From: Tolypothrix bouteillei VB521301
GTDB taxonomy: Bacteria > Cyanobacteriota > Cyanobacteriia > Cyanobacteriales > Nostocaceae
Length of the DNA stretch: 64,000 nt
Reading direction: 5' to 3'
Assembly (NCBI RefSeq): GCF_000760695.4
Contig: NZ_JHEG04000001.1
Coordinates: 6,888,204 to 6,952,203 of the forward strand
A model generated the notes under the pieces. It saw nothing but the letters and a program-made list of their open reading frames with translations, made no database searches and had not been told where the DNA came from. Position numbers and translations under genes: made by a program. Each line of letters opens with the position of its first letter. Position 1 is the first letter of the stretch. Below, in pieces: positions 18,103 through 27,923 of the stretch.

Positions 18103-18846
18103 ATGGATGATGTCTCGAAGATTGCGATCGCACCTGAAGAAATTGTTCGCTTTCTAAAAAGTGAAATCAATTATAAGGAAGTATGCCAAAATATTTTATT
18201 TCAAAGGGTTATTAATCGTGTAGCTCAAGAGAGGGGGATTGCTGTTACAACAGAAGAAATTGAGGCCGAAGCAGAGCGTCAACGTCGAGATAAACGGCTC
18301 GAAAAAGCCTCAGACACGCTAGCATGGTTAGCCGAGGAGCTCGTAAGCTTTGATGATTGGGAAGTTGGAATCCGGAATCGGTTGCTAGCACAAAAGCTAG
18401 CAAGTGCTTTATTTGCCAAAGAAGTAGAAAGATTTTTCATTCAAAATCGTTTGGGATTTGAGCAAGTCATTCTCTATCAACTAGTTGTTGCTAACGCAAA
18501 ACTGGCTCAAGAACTTTATTATCAGATTGAAGAAGGTGAAATTAGTTTCTACGATGCTGCTCATTTCTACGATGTTGATGATAATCGTCGGCGACGATGC
18601 GGCTATGAAGGACAAATAGAGCGAGGGATAATTCCTAGTGATATAGCTTCTATCATCTTTAGCAAGCCCACACGGGAGTTAGTCGGTCCTATAAAGACCG
18701 AACAGGGGTTCCATCTTTTTATGGTGGAGGATTTACTTCCTCCTGAACTCACACCTCAGAGATATGAAGAAATTTTGAACAATATGCTTCAGCAATGGCT
18801 ATTGATTGAAGTCAATTGTCTGGTTCCTCGTTCAAATGGTTCATAA
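18103..18846 (+). CDS. PpiC/SurA-like peptidylprolyl isomerase family protein
   Basis: A 247-residue protein of the type that accompanies HlyD/ABC peptide exporters in cyanobacteria. The N-terminal half is a helical SurA_N-like domain; the C-terminal half is a parvulin-like (PpiC) domain with ALIGNED features such as LAQELYYQIEEGEISFYDAA, CGYEGQIERG and IKTEQGFHLFMVED. It is paralogous to the proteins at 25209 and 52135 but more divergent. No signal peptide is visible, so it is probably cytosolic, perhaps holding peptide substrates for export (inference). It lies 286 bp after hetP on the same strand, completing a decayed hetC-hlyD-hetP-ppiC neighbourhood. No clear ribosome binding site precedes the ATG. 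Confidence 0.8.
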   Translation: MDDVSKIAIAPEEIVRFLKSEINYKEVCQNILFQRVINRVAQERGIAVTTEEIEAEAERQRRDKRLEKASDTLAWLAEELVSFDDWEVGIRNRLLAQKLASALFAKEVERFFIQNRLGFEQVILYQLVVANAKLAQELYYQIEEGEISFYDAAHFYDVDDNRRRRCGYEGQIERGIIPSDIASIIFSKPTRELVGPIKTEQGFHLFMVEDLLPPELTPQRYEEILNNMLQQWLLIEVNCLVPRSNGS

Positions 18847-19405
18847 CCAAGGGGGGATTGACAAAAGCAATATAAAAACTTAATATTTCCTTAAACAAGG
18901 ATAAATGTTGTATAGCTTGGGTAAAAACATCTACGATACAACCTATGCGAATCGGGGTGTAAATGTTTTTATACGTATAAAAATAGGTTTTCGCTATTTG
19001 AAGGAATCTAGGATTTCTGGGTCTTTGTGGTTGGCGTAAGCAATAGTTTGAGTTGTCGGGCATCTGACTGGGTAACTCCAATGTACCTCTTTGGGGAGTC
19101 GTATGTCTTATGAAACAAAATAATCTTTAAACAAATATATAAGTTTATGAAGTTTAAATAATATTTGCTTATATTTCTGAAAGTTATATTCATATTCCTC
19201 TATGGAGATCATTAAATCTTGAAATATATTTTTCATAACTATATTGGCATACAGTATGATATTTTATTTTTATTTTATAAAGAAAATTAAAAATAAATAC
19301 TTATAGTTTTGGAAAAGATAAGCATAGAAAAGTCAAAAAAATTTTAAATTTTTCAAGAATCTTGAAAGAATTTTTTGAAAAACTATAGAATTTTGTGAGA
19401 AGTAC

Positions 19406-19435
19406 TTGACAAGAAGTCAGTAAATTTACTAATAC
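19406..19435 (+). promoter_or_regulatory. Sigma-70-type promoter
   Basis: TTGACA at 19406-19411 and TAATAC at 19430-19435 are separated by 18 bases, a near-consensus promoter. The next plus-strand gene begins over 1 kb downstream, so the product may be a non-coding RNA or a long leader. Confidence 0.45.
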
Positions 19436-20024
19436 AATCTTGTATGCATAAGTAAAGGAGTGATTAAACTTTAGTTTTCATGATTGCCTATAAGCTAGAA
19501 ATTGGTTTATAGTGATATCGTGACGAAAAAGGTAATGATAGTAAGGCAAACGACGGGTAAGGATAGCAACCGCACTCGCGATACCTTACACTATGTCATA
19601 TTGGGCAATAAAGCAGCAGACGATTTTTAAGTGAATTTACCAAGATTTAATTAATTTGAGGCTAATAATTCTTTGGTGAGTTCTTCATTGCTCCTACAAG
19701 CTAGTCAAGAGAACCGTCGCTTACAAGATGCATAGTTTTGAGTTCCTGTATGCTCCAAGGTAAAGCTGTTTGTTAGCAGCTTCATTTGGTTTGGAGGAAC
19801 TAAAGATAGAAAACTGCATCACCAGAAAGAAAATCACTAGGAGCATTGCTAGGACAGAACCGCAACATAAAAAGATCCCTATCTTACTCTATGGACACAG
19901 GAGCCATATTTTTAAAAAAGGATGCTTTCTACTGACTTAATGCAAACAAATCTTTACAAACTACTAATAACTGCTAGGCGCTTTCAGCTCTTTAGCAGGA
20001 ACAACCTTTTAAGTTGATCCCCGG

Positions 20025-20155
20025 TAACTCTGGAGACGGAGTTATGGAAAATTGAAAAACCAAGGAGTATCCCCCTAGATTCCCAGGTCCTAGGGAGATG
20101 GCTTCCAAGGTCTTACCCATCATATACCTAATCGATTAGCTTCCCAGGGCTAATC
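20025..20155 (+). ncRNA. Candidate structured RNA (three consecutive hairpins)
   Basis: Three stems follow one another: TAACTC / GAGTTA (20025-20044), CCCTAG / CTAGGG (20073-20095) and GATTAGC / GCTAATC (20134-20155). The loops of the second and third both contain TTCCCAGG. CAGCTG occurs twice just downstream. I do not recognise a known riboswitch or small RNA class. It could be the leader of the exporter gene at 20472. Confidence 0.35.
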
Positions 20156-20471
20156 AATTATGCAGCTGAAAATCGGTTACGTCCGGACAATGTCAGCTGC
20201 TATAGACTCGCTTGGTCCATTTATCGTACATGAGGCAACTGGCTATAATTATGTCACAGCATTCCAGTCAACAACAAGGTTTTAGTCATAATAAATTCGT
20301 CAAAAGCAAAATTTTGATACTGGCTACTCGCGAGTTACTGTTTTGTGGCGGTAGGAGCATCACTATCAGCCAATTTCTTGTATAAAGTCTAGTTTCTGTT
20401 GAACGTTGGATTCTTGCGTGTATGTCAAGTCCAGACCAAAAACTTAGTACTTTATATGCGGAGGCGAGGTA

Positions 20472-23400
20472 ATGCTACCAGTTTTTTCCGAACACCTGTT
20501 AGGCGAACGTATCACTCGTGTTTTGGGTGAATCACTTTCAGAGCAGGAAATGGCGGGATGCTTGGCATCGGTAGAAATCGTGGAACCACCAATAGCTAAG
20601 CAGTTCTGGCAAACAGTATCGACCGATCCAGGAATATATATTGTTCTTGTAGGGAAAGTCAGATTATTAGATCGTGATGAAAATTTAATTGCAACCCTCG
20701 GTTCGGAAGCTAGCTTTGGGGAAACAACGCTGTTTTCAGACAGCTTTCAGCCCTATGCCGCTAGGGCTTCAACTAATCTTAAACTTTGTTATCTTAAACA
20801 AGAAGTATTGCAGGTTTTGATTGACCGCTACCCCAGTATTCGCGAACGCCTTTTGAAACGTGCGGAACTATGGGATATGGTTATGCTATGTCACCAAAAC
20901 TGGCAAGAGATGGGCAATATATCAGATGTGCCAGGAATGCTCAAAGCTTTGTCATTGTTTGAGCGGCACGATATAGGCGATCTTCAACAAGCCACTTTAC
21001 CTAAAGATTGTAAGTGTTTGGTGTTGCGGAAAGGAGAACTGCGGCATTCCAAAGGACAGGTTTTAACTCCGGGCAAAATTTATCCAACCCCACAACAAGA
21101 TACTTGGCAAGTCGCGCAACCGACAATTGCCTATATTATGAGGGATGCAAATTGGTTACCTGCACTAGAGCATTGGCAGCAATTAGCAGAGTTTGTCGCT
21201 CCTCAAGAACAACCAATCAGTGTCAAGGATCGCAAACAACGCCCCGTTAAGCCCAGATCGGAAAGGTCTACTTCTGTTGGAAACGTGATTCCCTTTCCGC
21301 AAAGAAGTTTAGAACCACAACCAAAACAAAAAAAGCTCAAGCCTTACTTCCCTAGCCCTCAAGTCAGAGCAGAGCATTGGTGGGGACGGGTTACCAAGCA
21401 ATACCCCTTCTTTCAACAACATAGCGTCTCTGATTGTGGTGCAGCTTGCCTTGTGATGATTAGTCGTTATTGGGGTAAGCGTTTTAGCCTTAATCGACTG
21501 CGGGATTTGGCTGACACAAGCCGAGATGGTGTATCGCTACGGAACTTAGCAGCAGCAGCAGAAAGCCTTGGCTATGCAACTCGTCCGGTAAAAGCAACGT
21601 TTGATAAGTTAGCACAGCAACCCCTACCAGCGATCGCTCACTGGGAAGGCAAGCACTTTATTGTTATTTATGAAATTACTCGCAAACATGTCATCGTAGG
21701 CGATCCAGCGATTGGGATACGCACTTTAACTGCTGCTGAGTTTAAAGAAGATTGGAGTGGTTATGCTTTGTTACTACAACCAACAGCCTTATTAAAAGAC
21801 TCCAAGGAGGAAATCAAGGGCTTTTGGAAGTTTTATGAGTTACTAAGACCCCACTTTTGGGTACTGCTAGAAATCTTTGTTGCTTCAGTGCTGATCCAGT
21901 TGTCTGGACTGGTTTCACCGATATTCACCCAAATGTTACTTGACCGAGTTATTGTTCAAGGAAGCTTCGCGACTTTAAATGCTGTCGCTTTGGGGATGTT
22001 AGTTTTTGGGTTTTTCAACATCTTTGTAAACGCGGTGCGTCAGTATCTCATGGATCACACGGCTACTCGTATCAGTGTAGCAATGCTGGTTGGTTTTATT
22101 AAGCACACGTTACACTTGCCTTTGTCATTTTTTGAGTCTCGTTGTGTAGGTGACATTACTTCTCGTATTCAAGAGAATCACAAAATTCAGAGCTTTCTTA
22201 CTGGAGAAACACTGTCAGTCATTCTCGATCTACTGACACTATCCATCTATCTCGTCATTATGTTCCTATACAACTGGCAGATGGCGTTGGTAGCACTGTT
22301 GACTGTACCACCATTTTTTATCTTAGTCTTATCTAGCACGGGTATACTACGCCGTATTTCTAATGAGATATTCTATGCAGGAGCCGAAGAAAGCAGTTAT
22401 TTAATTCAAAGTCTGACAGGAATTCGCTCTATCCGATCGATGGGAGTAGAGCAGTCAGTTCGTTGGAAATGGGAAGAATTGTTAAATAATGTTGTTAAAA
22501 AGGGCTTTTTCGCACAGATTATAGGAAACCGCTTACAGATTATCAGTGGCTCAATTCATCTTCTGTCCAGTACAGCTTTGATGTGGTACGGTGCATCTTT
22601 AGTAATTCAGCAACAACTGACCATCGGACAGCTTGTAGCTTTCAATATGCTATTGGGTAATGTGCTCGGTCCGTTCCAACGTTTAGCATTGCTATGGAAT
22701 GGATTGCAAGAAATTATGATTGCTACCGAACGCATCAATGATGTTTTGGAAGCTAAACCAGAAGAAGACTTAGAAAATCATCCCCGACAGTCCTTAGGTC
22801 AATTTCGCGGTCACATTCGCTTTGAAAACGTGACTTTCCGATATAATTCACAAAACGAAACCAACGTCCTACAAAATTTAAGCTTTGAAATCAAACCAGA
22901 GCAAACGGTTGCAGTTGTGGGGCGGAGTGGTTCGGGAAAAACAACTCTCTCTAAATTAATATTAGGCTTGTATTCTCCTACAGAAGGGAAAATATTAGTT
23001 GATGGTCAAGACTTAAATTACATCTATTTACGCTCTTTTCGCTCTCAAGTTGGTGTTGTTGACCAAGATACCTTTCTCTTTAGCGGTACAATTCGAGAAA
23101 ACCTTAGTATTGCTCACCCAGAAGCTACTCTGGAAGAAATCATGGAAGCAGCGAGGTTAGCTGGAGCTGATGAGTTTATTCGACAATTACCAATGGGTTA
23201 TGAAAGCCAAATTGGTGAAGGTGGTGGATTACTTTCAGGCGGACAGCGTCAACGGATTGCGATCGCTCGTGCTTTACTTGGTAACCCTCGCTTGTTAATT
23301 TTTGATGAAGCAACCAGTCATCTTGACACAGAATCGGAGCGGATCATTCAAAATAATCTAAAAACCATACTAAAAGGGCGCTCTAGTGTCATAATTGCTC

Positions 23401-23546
23401 ACCGCTTGTCCACCATACGCAATGCAGACCTAATTCTTGTCCTAGATCGTGGTGTATTGGTGGAAAGTGGAACGCACGAAGAATTAATTGCTAAGAAAGG
23501 GCACTACTATTACCTCAACCAGCAACAGTTTGCTCAAGTCGGTTGA
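20472..23546 (+). CDS. Peptidase-containing ABC exporter (PCAT) with cyclic-nucleotide-binding-like domain
   Basis: A 1024-residue inner-membrane exporter that would cut double-glycine leaders and secrete the core peptides. Order: cyclic-nucleotide-binding-like domain (about 35-130), second degenerate regulatory stretch to about 300, C39 peptidase with Cys322 (SDCGAACL), His395 and Asp411, transmembrane domain (about 450-720), ATPase with Walker A GRSGSGKT (817-824), LSGGQRQ and Walker B LLIFDEA. All catalytic residues are present. It is followed by an HlyD adaptor (46 bp gap), a PpiC-like gene and ISDL-type peptide genes, its likely cargo. It is closely related to the exporter at 47519 and more distantly to HetC. 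Confidence 0.93.
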   Translation: MLPVFSEHLLGERITRVLGESLSEQEMAGCLASVEIVEPPIAKQFWQTVSTDPGIYIVLVGKVRLLDRDENLIATLGSEASFGETTLFSDSFQPYAARASTNLKLCYLKQEVLQVLIDRYPSIRERLLKRAELWDMVMLCHQNWQEMGNISDVPGMLKALSLFERHDIGDLQQATLPKDCKCLVLRKGELRHSKGQVLTPGKIYPTPQQDTWQVAQPTIAYIMRDANWLPALEHWQQLAEFVAPQEQPISVKDRKQRPVKPRSERSTSVGNVIPFPQRSLEPQPKQKKLKPYFPSPQVRAEHWWGRVTKQYPFFQQHSVSDCGAACLVMISRYWGKRFSLNRLRDLADTSRDGVSLRNLAAAAESLGYATRPVKATFDKLAQQPLPAIAHWEGKHFIVIYEITRKHVIVGDPAIGIRTLTAAEFKEDWSGYALLLQPTALLKDSKEEIKGFWKFYELLRPHFWVLLEIFVASVLIQLSGLVSPIFTQMLLDRVIVQGSFATLNAVALGMLVFGFFNIFVNAVRQYLMDHTATRISVAMLVGFIKHTLHLPLSFFESRCVGDITSRIQENHKIQSFLTGETLSVILDLLTLSIYLVIMFLYNWQMALVALLTVPPFFILVLSSTGILRRISNEIFYAGAEESSYLIQSLTGIRSIRSMGVEQSVRWKWEELLNNVVKKGFFAQIIGNRLQIISGSIHLLSSTALMWYGASLVIQQQLTIGQLVAFNMLLGNVLGPFQRLALLWNGLQEIMIATERINDVLEAKPEEDLENHPRQSLGQFRGHIRFENVTFRYNSQNETNVLQNLSFEIKPEQTVAVVGRSGSGKTTLSKLILGLYSPTEGKILVDGQDLNYIYLRSFRSQVGVVDQDTFLFSGTIRENLSIAHPEATLEEIMEAARLAGADEFIRQLPMGYESQIGEGGGLLSGGQRQRIAIARALLGNPRLLIFDEATSHLDTESERIIQNNLKTILKGRSSVIIAHRLSTIRNADLILVLDRGVLVESGTHEELIAKKGHYYYLNQQQFAQVG

Positions 23547-23592
23547 GTTGAATTTTCTCTATCTCCTTACATCTCAGTAGAGATGAAAAAAT

Positions 23593-25149
23593 ATGCCACA
23601 GCCATTTTCTAATTCATCATCTACAGTCTCTCAAACAGAGCAAGATGAGTATTTGAATCACATCCCGTTGGTGGATAGCAAACAACCTCCAAAGCCTCAG
23701 CATGAAAATGCAGCTAAGGTGCAAGAGTTCCATTACGGTACGCAAGAACTTCTTGATGCCTTACCTAGAGTTTGGACTCGTTCTTTGTTATACGTCGCTC
23801 TAGGCTTTGCAGTTGTTGTTTTACCTTGGTCAACTTTATCCAAGATTGATGAAACAGGGAGTGCTAGAGGTCGTATAGAACCTAAGGGAGCAACGCAAAA
23901 ATTAGATAGTCCAGCCCTCGGTACTGTCGTTGCTGTCAATGTCAAAGAGGGCGAAATTGTCAAAGCAGGGCAAACTTTATTAGAAATAGAGTCAGATGTA
24001 CTCAAAACAGAACTTCAACAAGCAGAGTTAAAGCTACAGAGCTTGCAAAATCGTCATGCCAACCTAGAAACTCTGAAAAATCAACTAGTTCTCTCTCTGA
24101 ATACTCAGCAACAACAAAACCAAGCTCAAGAATTAGCAAAACTTTCTGAAGTAGAGCAAGAGCGACAAAATTTAGATTCTCTTAAAAATGCCTATAACCT
24201 CCAAAAAGATGAAAAATTGGCTAAAGTCAACCAAATAAAACAAGCTCTGGAATCAAGTAAAGCAGCCTATAAGGTAGCGGAAGTACGTTCTCAAGCCTCT
24301 CAAGAAAAAGTTCCACGCTATAAAAAAGCTTATGAAGATGGTGCTATCTCACAAGATCGGTTTAAAGAGATAGAACAATCTAAAAAAGAAGACTACGAAC
24401 GCCTTGTACAAGCTCAAACTGAGATTTCTCAAGCTCGAGCCAGCCTTCAAGAGCAACAAACTAGTTATGAAAGAACTCTGCTCCAAGCTAAATCAGATAT
24501 TCAGCAAGCAGAACTTCGTTTGCAGGAACAACAACGCACTTATCAAAGCCTCATCCATACAGGTAAACTAGCAAAGCTAAAAACTGAGGAACAAATTAAA
24601 GAACAGCAATCACAAATCAATACCCTGCAATCAGAAATTGCTCAGACAAAGAGCCAAGTAACTGCTCTCAAGATTCAGTTGCAGCAAAGAAGAGTACGAG
24701 CGCCTATTGATGGTGTGATTTTTGAGCTACCAGTTACTAAACCAGGAGCCGTACTGCAGCCCGGTCAAAGGGTTGCTCAAATAGCACCTAAAAATTCAAG
24801 CGTTGTACTTAAAGCCCAGATGCCAAACGAACATAGTGGCTTTTTAAAGGTAGGAATGCCAGTCAAAATCAAGCTAGATGCCTATCCTTTTCAAGACTAT
24901 GGAGTTGTGCAAGGGAAAGTTAATTGGATTTCGCCAGATTCTAAAGTTCAACAAACCACTCAAGGTGATGTCAATTCTTTTGAGTTGGAAATTACCATAC
25001 CTCAGCCCTATGTACAATCTGGTCGCAAGCGTATTCCTTTAACAGCCGGTCAAACAGCAACTGCAGAGGTCATCATTCGTCAACGACGAATTATTGACTA
25101 CGTGTTAGACCCATTTAAAAAGCTAAACAAAGACAGTGCGGCTTTTTAG
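23593..25149 (+). CDS. HlyD family membrane fusion protein (exporter adaptor)
   Basis: The periplasmic adaptor that links the ABC exporter to an outer-membrane channel. It has 518 residues: a cytoplasmic tail of about 65 residues, one membrane helix (SLLYVALGFAVVVLPW), a lipoyl-like hairpin half (GTVVAVNVKEGEIVKAGQ), a long Gln/Lys-rich coiled coil (about 135-365), the second hairpin half (RRVRAPIDGVIFELPV) and a C-terminal beta-barrel. The order is typical of type I secretion adaptors. It starts 46 bp after the exporter and is followed by the PpiC-like gene, so the three form one transcription unit. No outer-membrane TolC-like partner is encoded in the window. It is paralogous to the gene at 50494. 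Confidence 0.93.
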   Translation: MPQPFSNSSSTVSQTEQDEYLNHIPLVDSKQPPKPQHENAAKVQEFHYGTQELLDALPRVWTRSLLYVALGFAVVVLPWSTLSKIDETGSARGRIEPKGATQKLDSPALGTVVAVNVKEGEIVKAGQTLLEIESDVLKTELQQAELKLQSLQNRHANLETLKNQLVLSLNTQQQQNQAQELAKLSEVEQERQNLDSLKNAYNLQKDEKLAKVNQIKQALESSKAAYKVAEVRSQASQEKVPRYKKAYEDGAISQDRFKEIEQSKKEDYERLVQAQTEISQARASLQEQQTSYERTLLQAKSDIQQAELRLQEQQRTYQSLIHTGKLAKLKTEEQIKEQQSQINTLQSEIAQTKSQVTALKIQLQQRRVRAPIDGVIFELPVTKPGAVLQPGQRVAQIAPKNSSVVLKAQMPNEHSGFLKVGMPVKIKLDAYPFQDYGVVQGKVNWISPDSKVQQTTQGDVNSFELEITIPQPYVQSGRKRIPLTAGQTATAEVIIRQRRIIDYVLDPFKKLNKDSAAF

Positions 25150-25208
25150 TCCATACCTGCATCCAAAATCCAAAGTCAAAAATCTAAAGTCGTTTGAGGA
25201 GGTGCGTC

Positions 25209-25991
25209 TTGTTAGAAAGCCTGATTGTTTCCCCCGAAGACATAATCTATAACATTAAGCTCGGTTTTGAACTTCCGAAAGTTGTAGAAGCGATCGCAAC
25301 ACGAAAAATTGTTGCTGAAACCGCTTCTGAGCTTGGTATCGCTGTGAGTGAAGCAGAAATACAGCAGGAAGGAGACAAACTCCGACTGGAGAAAAAACTT
25401 GTAACAGCCAAAGACACTTGGGCGTGGTTAAAGACACATCATCTGACATTAAAGGAATTTGAAGAATTAGTTTGCGCCAAAGTTCTGGAACAGAAGTTAG
25501 CGAATCATTTATTTGCAGACCGTGTCGAACAGGTTTTTTACGAGAATAAACTTGATTATGTTGAAGTTGCTACTTATGAAGTGATCTTAGACGATAGAGA
25601 CTTAGCTTTAGAGCTATTTTATGCTCTCCAAGAAGGCGAAATCAGCTTCCAAGAAATAGCCCGTCAGTACATTCAAGACCATAAACTCCGTTGTGCTGGT
25701 GGATACCAAGGTCTTCGTTCGCGTCGCGATTTTCGTCCTGAAATTGCTGCTGCTGTGTTTGATGCCAAACCACCAGAAATCCTGAAACCGATTACAACCT
25801 CTAAAGGGATACATTTAATTTGGGTAGAGGCTATAGTTCAACCCCAATTAGATGAAGAGTTACGCCAAAAAATTATCAACGAATTATTTTCAGATTGGTT
25901 AAAGCAACAAATAGCGAGTATGAAAATCGCGACTCATTTGGATGTGCATAGCAATTTACAAACTCAAGAAGAATTTCTGAAGCAAGCTTAA
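25209..25991 (+). CDS. PpiC/SurA-like peptidylprolyl isomerase family protein
   Basis: A 260-residue exporter-associated protein with a helical SurA_N-like half and a C-terminal parvulin-like half (ALELFYALQEGEISFQEIA, CAGGYQGLRSRR, ITTSKGIHLIWVEA). I place the start at TTG 25209 because GGAGGT lies at 25198-25203, five bases upstream, and because the resulting N-terminus MLESLIVSPEDI aligns with MLSCLNISLNDI of the paralogue at 52135. A frame extending to 25194 would translate the ribosome binding site. It is the third gene of the exporter unit. It probably assists peptide handling before secretion; that role is inferred from its constant association with the exporter genes. Confidence 0.85.
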   Translation: MLESLIVSPEDIIYNIKLGFELPKVVEAIATRKIVAETASELGIAVSEAEIQQEGDKLRLEKKLVTAKDTWAWLKTHHLTLKEFEELVCAKVLEQKLANHLFADRVEQVFYENKLDYVEVATYEVILDDRDLALELFYALQEGEISFQEIARQYIQDHKLRCAGGYQGLRSRRDFRPEIAAAVFDAKPPEILKPITTSKGIHLIWVEAIVQPQLDEELRQKIINELFSDWLKQQIASMKIATHLDVHSNLQTQEEFLKQA

Positions 25992-26664
25992 AAAAGTGAA
26001 AACCCTATTATTTAGCAAATTTAAATAACAAAATATAGCATTCCTATTTGAATTAAAAACATCTCGTGATGGCAGTAACCTCTTAACAGGTACCGGGAAA
26101 TAGAATTGTTTAAAAATCATTTAGAATCGCTATATATTTGTTAAGACTTCCAATGAAACTTTATGTAAATAAAGCTTTTGTTAGTAAATTTTCGTTTTTA
26201 AACTGAATTTGTGATTTTTGCTTTTATACAGTTTTCAGATGAGGATGCATAGAAAAAACTCACCACGCACCTGTTCTTACTCTTCTTAATTCCCCTTGTA
26301 AAGGGGAGATTATCCGGGCTAAAAATAATGTGTAGCTTTATCAAGAATTGGTATTAGTATGTTCCAAATCTTTTTAGTTATTTGATTTTGAAGAGACAAC
26401 AGTTGTTCGGTTTTTATAAAAACTAAATATTTTATTTTTTTAGACAAGAAATATTGTTTTTTGTCTAAAATTTTCATTTTTATTACGCTATTAAAACGAT
26501 AGATATTTATCTAGATATTTTTCAAATTTACTAAAAATCAACAATGATTCTTTTGAAAAAAGTAGTTGACTTTTTAAATAGATAAGTTATAGTAAAAGTG
26601 TGAAAAACAAAAACAAATTTTTCACAAATAATTCCCAAAACAAGTTAATTCCCAGGAGAAAACA
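25992..26664. other. AT-rich promoter region of the first ISDL peptide gene
   Basis: About 670 bp without a gene. It contains TAGCATTCCTATTTGAATTA at 26036-26055, an end of a small repeated element also found near 35231 and 46340, and a promoter just before the peptide gene at 26665. Confidence 0.55.
26566..26593 (+). promoter_or_regulatory. Promoter of the ISDL peptide gene at 26665
   Basis: TTGACT (26566-26571) and TATAGT (26588-26593) are separated by 16 bases. The start codon lies about 70 bases downstream, preceded by AGGAGA. The same word GTTGACTTTTT recurs upstream of the next peptide gene at 27276, there without a well-spaced -10. Confidence 0.6.
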
Positions 26665-26979
26665 ATGATTATTTCCGATCTTAACTACTTGGAAGTTGCT
26701 ACTGAAGCTACTGTAGTTGGTGGTCTTACTTTCAACAAAGCCTTAGTTTCCAACACAACTGCAAACTCTACATTTACCAACACTAGCGTTGTTAATGATA
26801 TCTTCAATAAGTATGCAAACATCAGCATTAAGTCAAGCGTAACTGGTAACTCAGGTTCTGTTGCATTTGACAACGAAGCTGTTGGCAACAACACCAACAC
26901 TCAAGCTGCTATTTCTCAATTAGTTGTTGCAGGTCAAGTATCTAGCCAATCTGGCTTGATCGTTGCAGCTGCTAACTAG
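26665..26979 (+). CDS. ISDL-type double-glycine leader peptide
   Basis: A 104-residue small secreted-peptide precursor. The leader MIISDLNYLEVATEATVVGG ends in GG at residues 19-20, the expected cut site for a C39 peptidase. The remaining 84 residues are rich in Asn, Thr, Ser and Val (VSNTTANSTFTNTSVVND), with no Cys, and look beta-prone. AGGAGA precedes the ATG at a good distance. It lies 670 bp after the exporter unit with its own promoter and a strong terminator. The family resembles the bacteriocin-like small proteins often seen beside cyanobacterial exporters; biological activity is unknown. Confidence 0.8.
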   Translation: MIISDLNYLEVATEATVVGGLTFNKALVSNTTANSTFTNTSVVNDIFNKYANISIKSSVTGNSGSVAFDNEAVGNNTNTQAAISQLVVAGQVSSQSGLIVAAAN

Positions 26980-27004
26980 TATCTAGGGCTAATTAAGTCA
27001 TAGA

Positions 27005-27036
27005 AGTAGCCCCAAACGGGCCCGTTTGGGGCTACT
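27005..27036 (+). terminator. Perfect 32-base palindromic terminator
   Basis: AGTAGCCCCAAACGGG is followed directly by its reverse complement and then TTTAAA. It lies 25 bp after the peptide stop codon. The very strong stem should stop transcription in both directions. Confidence 0.85.
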
Positions 27037-27505
27037 TTTAAAGGTGTAGATACTCTCAAAGATTATTCCCCAAGAGTTTAGAAAGTAGCCCTCGTCTCGT
27101 TTTGATTGAAGTTTTCAACCTACTAGCGACGGAAGATATGTTTCTGGATCTCGAAATTATTCTTGAATAAAGAAAGAGATAGAAAATTCACTCCATATTT
27201 TAAGCCCTTCTTATGCAAGGGTTTTGTTAGGTTTAGAAAACATATTTCAAAATGAGCAAATGAGAACAAGAAGAGTTGACTTTTTGTATCTAGAGACAAT
27301 TTTCTAGTTACAATGCGTCAGCTTTTTCAACATGATTAAAACTAACTGAGGTTCCGTCTTTAGAATCTGTAGATGATTTTTGAAAAGATTAAATATCTTA
27401 GGTTGGGCTATTCCCACTCTATGTTATAGTTCAAAAATCAAACAAAATTCCATAGGAATTTTGCTAGTGAGAAGAGTTTTTCAAATGTTAGGAGGAAGAG
27501 AAACC
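27037..27505. other. Spacer before the second ISDL peptide gene
   Basis: About 470 bp. It carries GTTGACTTTTT at 27275-27285, matching the -35 context of the preceding peptide gene, and GGAGG at 27491 as ribosome binding site for the next. The frame open upstream from 27380 is not needed. Confidence 0.5.
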
Positions 27506-27772
27506 ATGATAATTTCCGATCTTGAGTATTTAGAGCAAATACCTGAGATATCTGCCGTATCTCTTATCAATGGTGGTGGGGCTATAGCAATTTCTGGATT
27601 TTCAGCACTTGCTTATGGTCAATTTACCAATACAAGTTCTCGAGTTAATAATAGGACAGTGACTGGAGATCGAAATTCTTTTGCAAGCAGTTCTGTTAGT
27701 GTTACCTCAGTTGCGTCTGGTAGTAATACTTTTTCGAACTCTTCGGCGTCCTCTTCTGCTTATGTGTCTTAA
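27506..27772 (+). CDS. ISDL-type double-glycine leader peptide
   Basis: An 88-residue precursor starting MIISDLEYLEQIPEISAVSL, with GGG at residues 23-25 as the likely cleavage point. The core is dominated by Ser, Asn, Val and Ala (SSSVSVTSVASGSNTFSNSS) and contains no Cys. GGAGGAAGAG lies just upstream of the ATG, which decides the start against the longer open frame from 27380. It is the second such gene after the exporter unit and lies 150 bp before the RTX gene. The N-terminal ten residues are almost the same as those of the genes at 26665, 39945 and 43709, so the leader, not the core, is the conserved part. Confidence 0.78.
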   Translation: MIISDLEYLEQIPEISAVSLINGGGAIAISGFSALAYGQFTNTSSRVNNRTVTGDRNSFASSSVSVTSVASGSNTFSNSSASSSAYVS

Positions 27773-27923
27773 CAGCATTCATCAATGCTGATTGCATATA
27801 ATGCCAGTTGATATGTGACTGTAAAATTTTTTGTTTTAGGGTGAGGTTGACTTATGAATTTGAAAATGTTGAACTTGAATTTTTGTGAAGAAGCAAACTG
27901 TTTAGACTTTAGGAGAAACCAAG

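Larger units (their letters stand above)
18847..20471. other. Long AT-rich intergenic region upstream of the first exporter
   Basis: About 1.6 kb with no credible gene on either strand. It includes a strong sigma-70-like promoter at 19406-19435 and a run of three hairpins between 20025 and 20155. It may carry a non-coding RNA or a long structured leader for the exporter at 20472. Confidence 0.5.

Noticed and set aside
20186..20191. TCCGGA as a heterocyst DIF-type -35 element
   Set aside because: A -10-like TATAGA follows after only 13 bases, too near for a working promoter.
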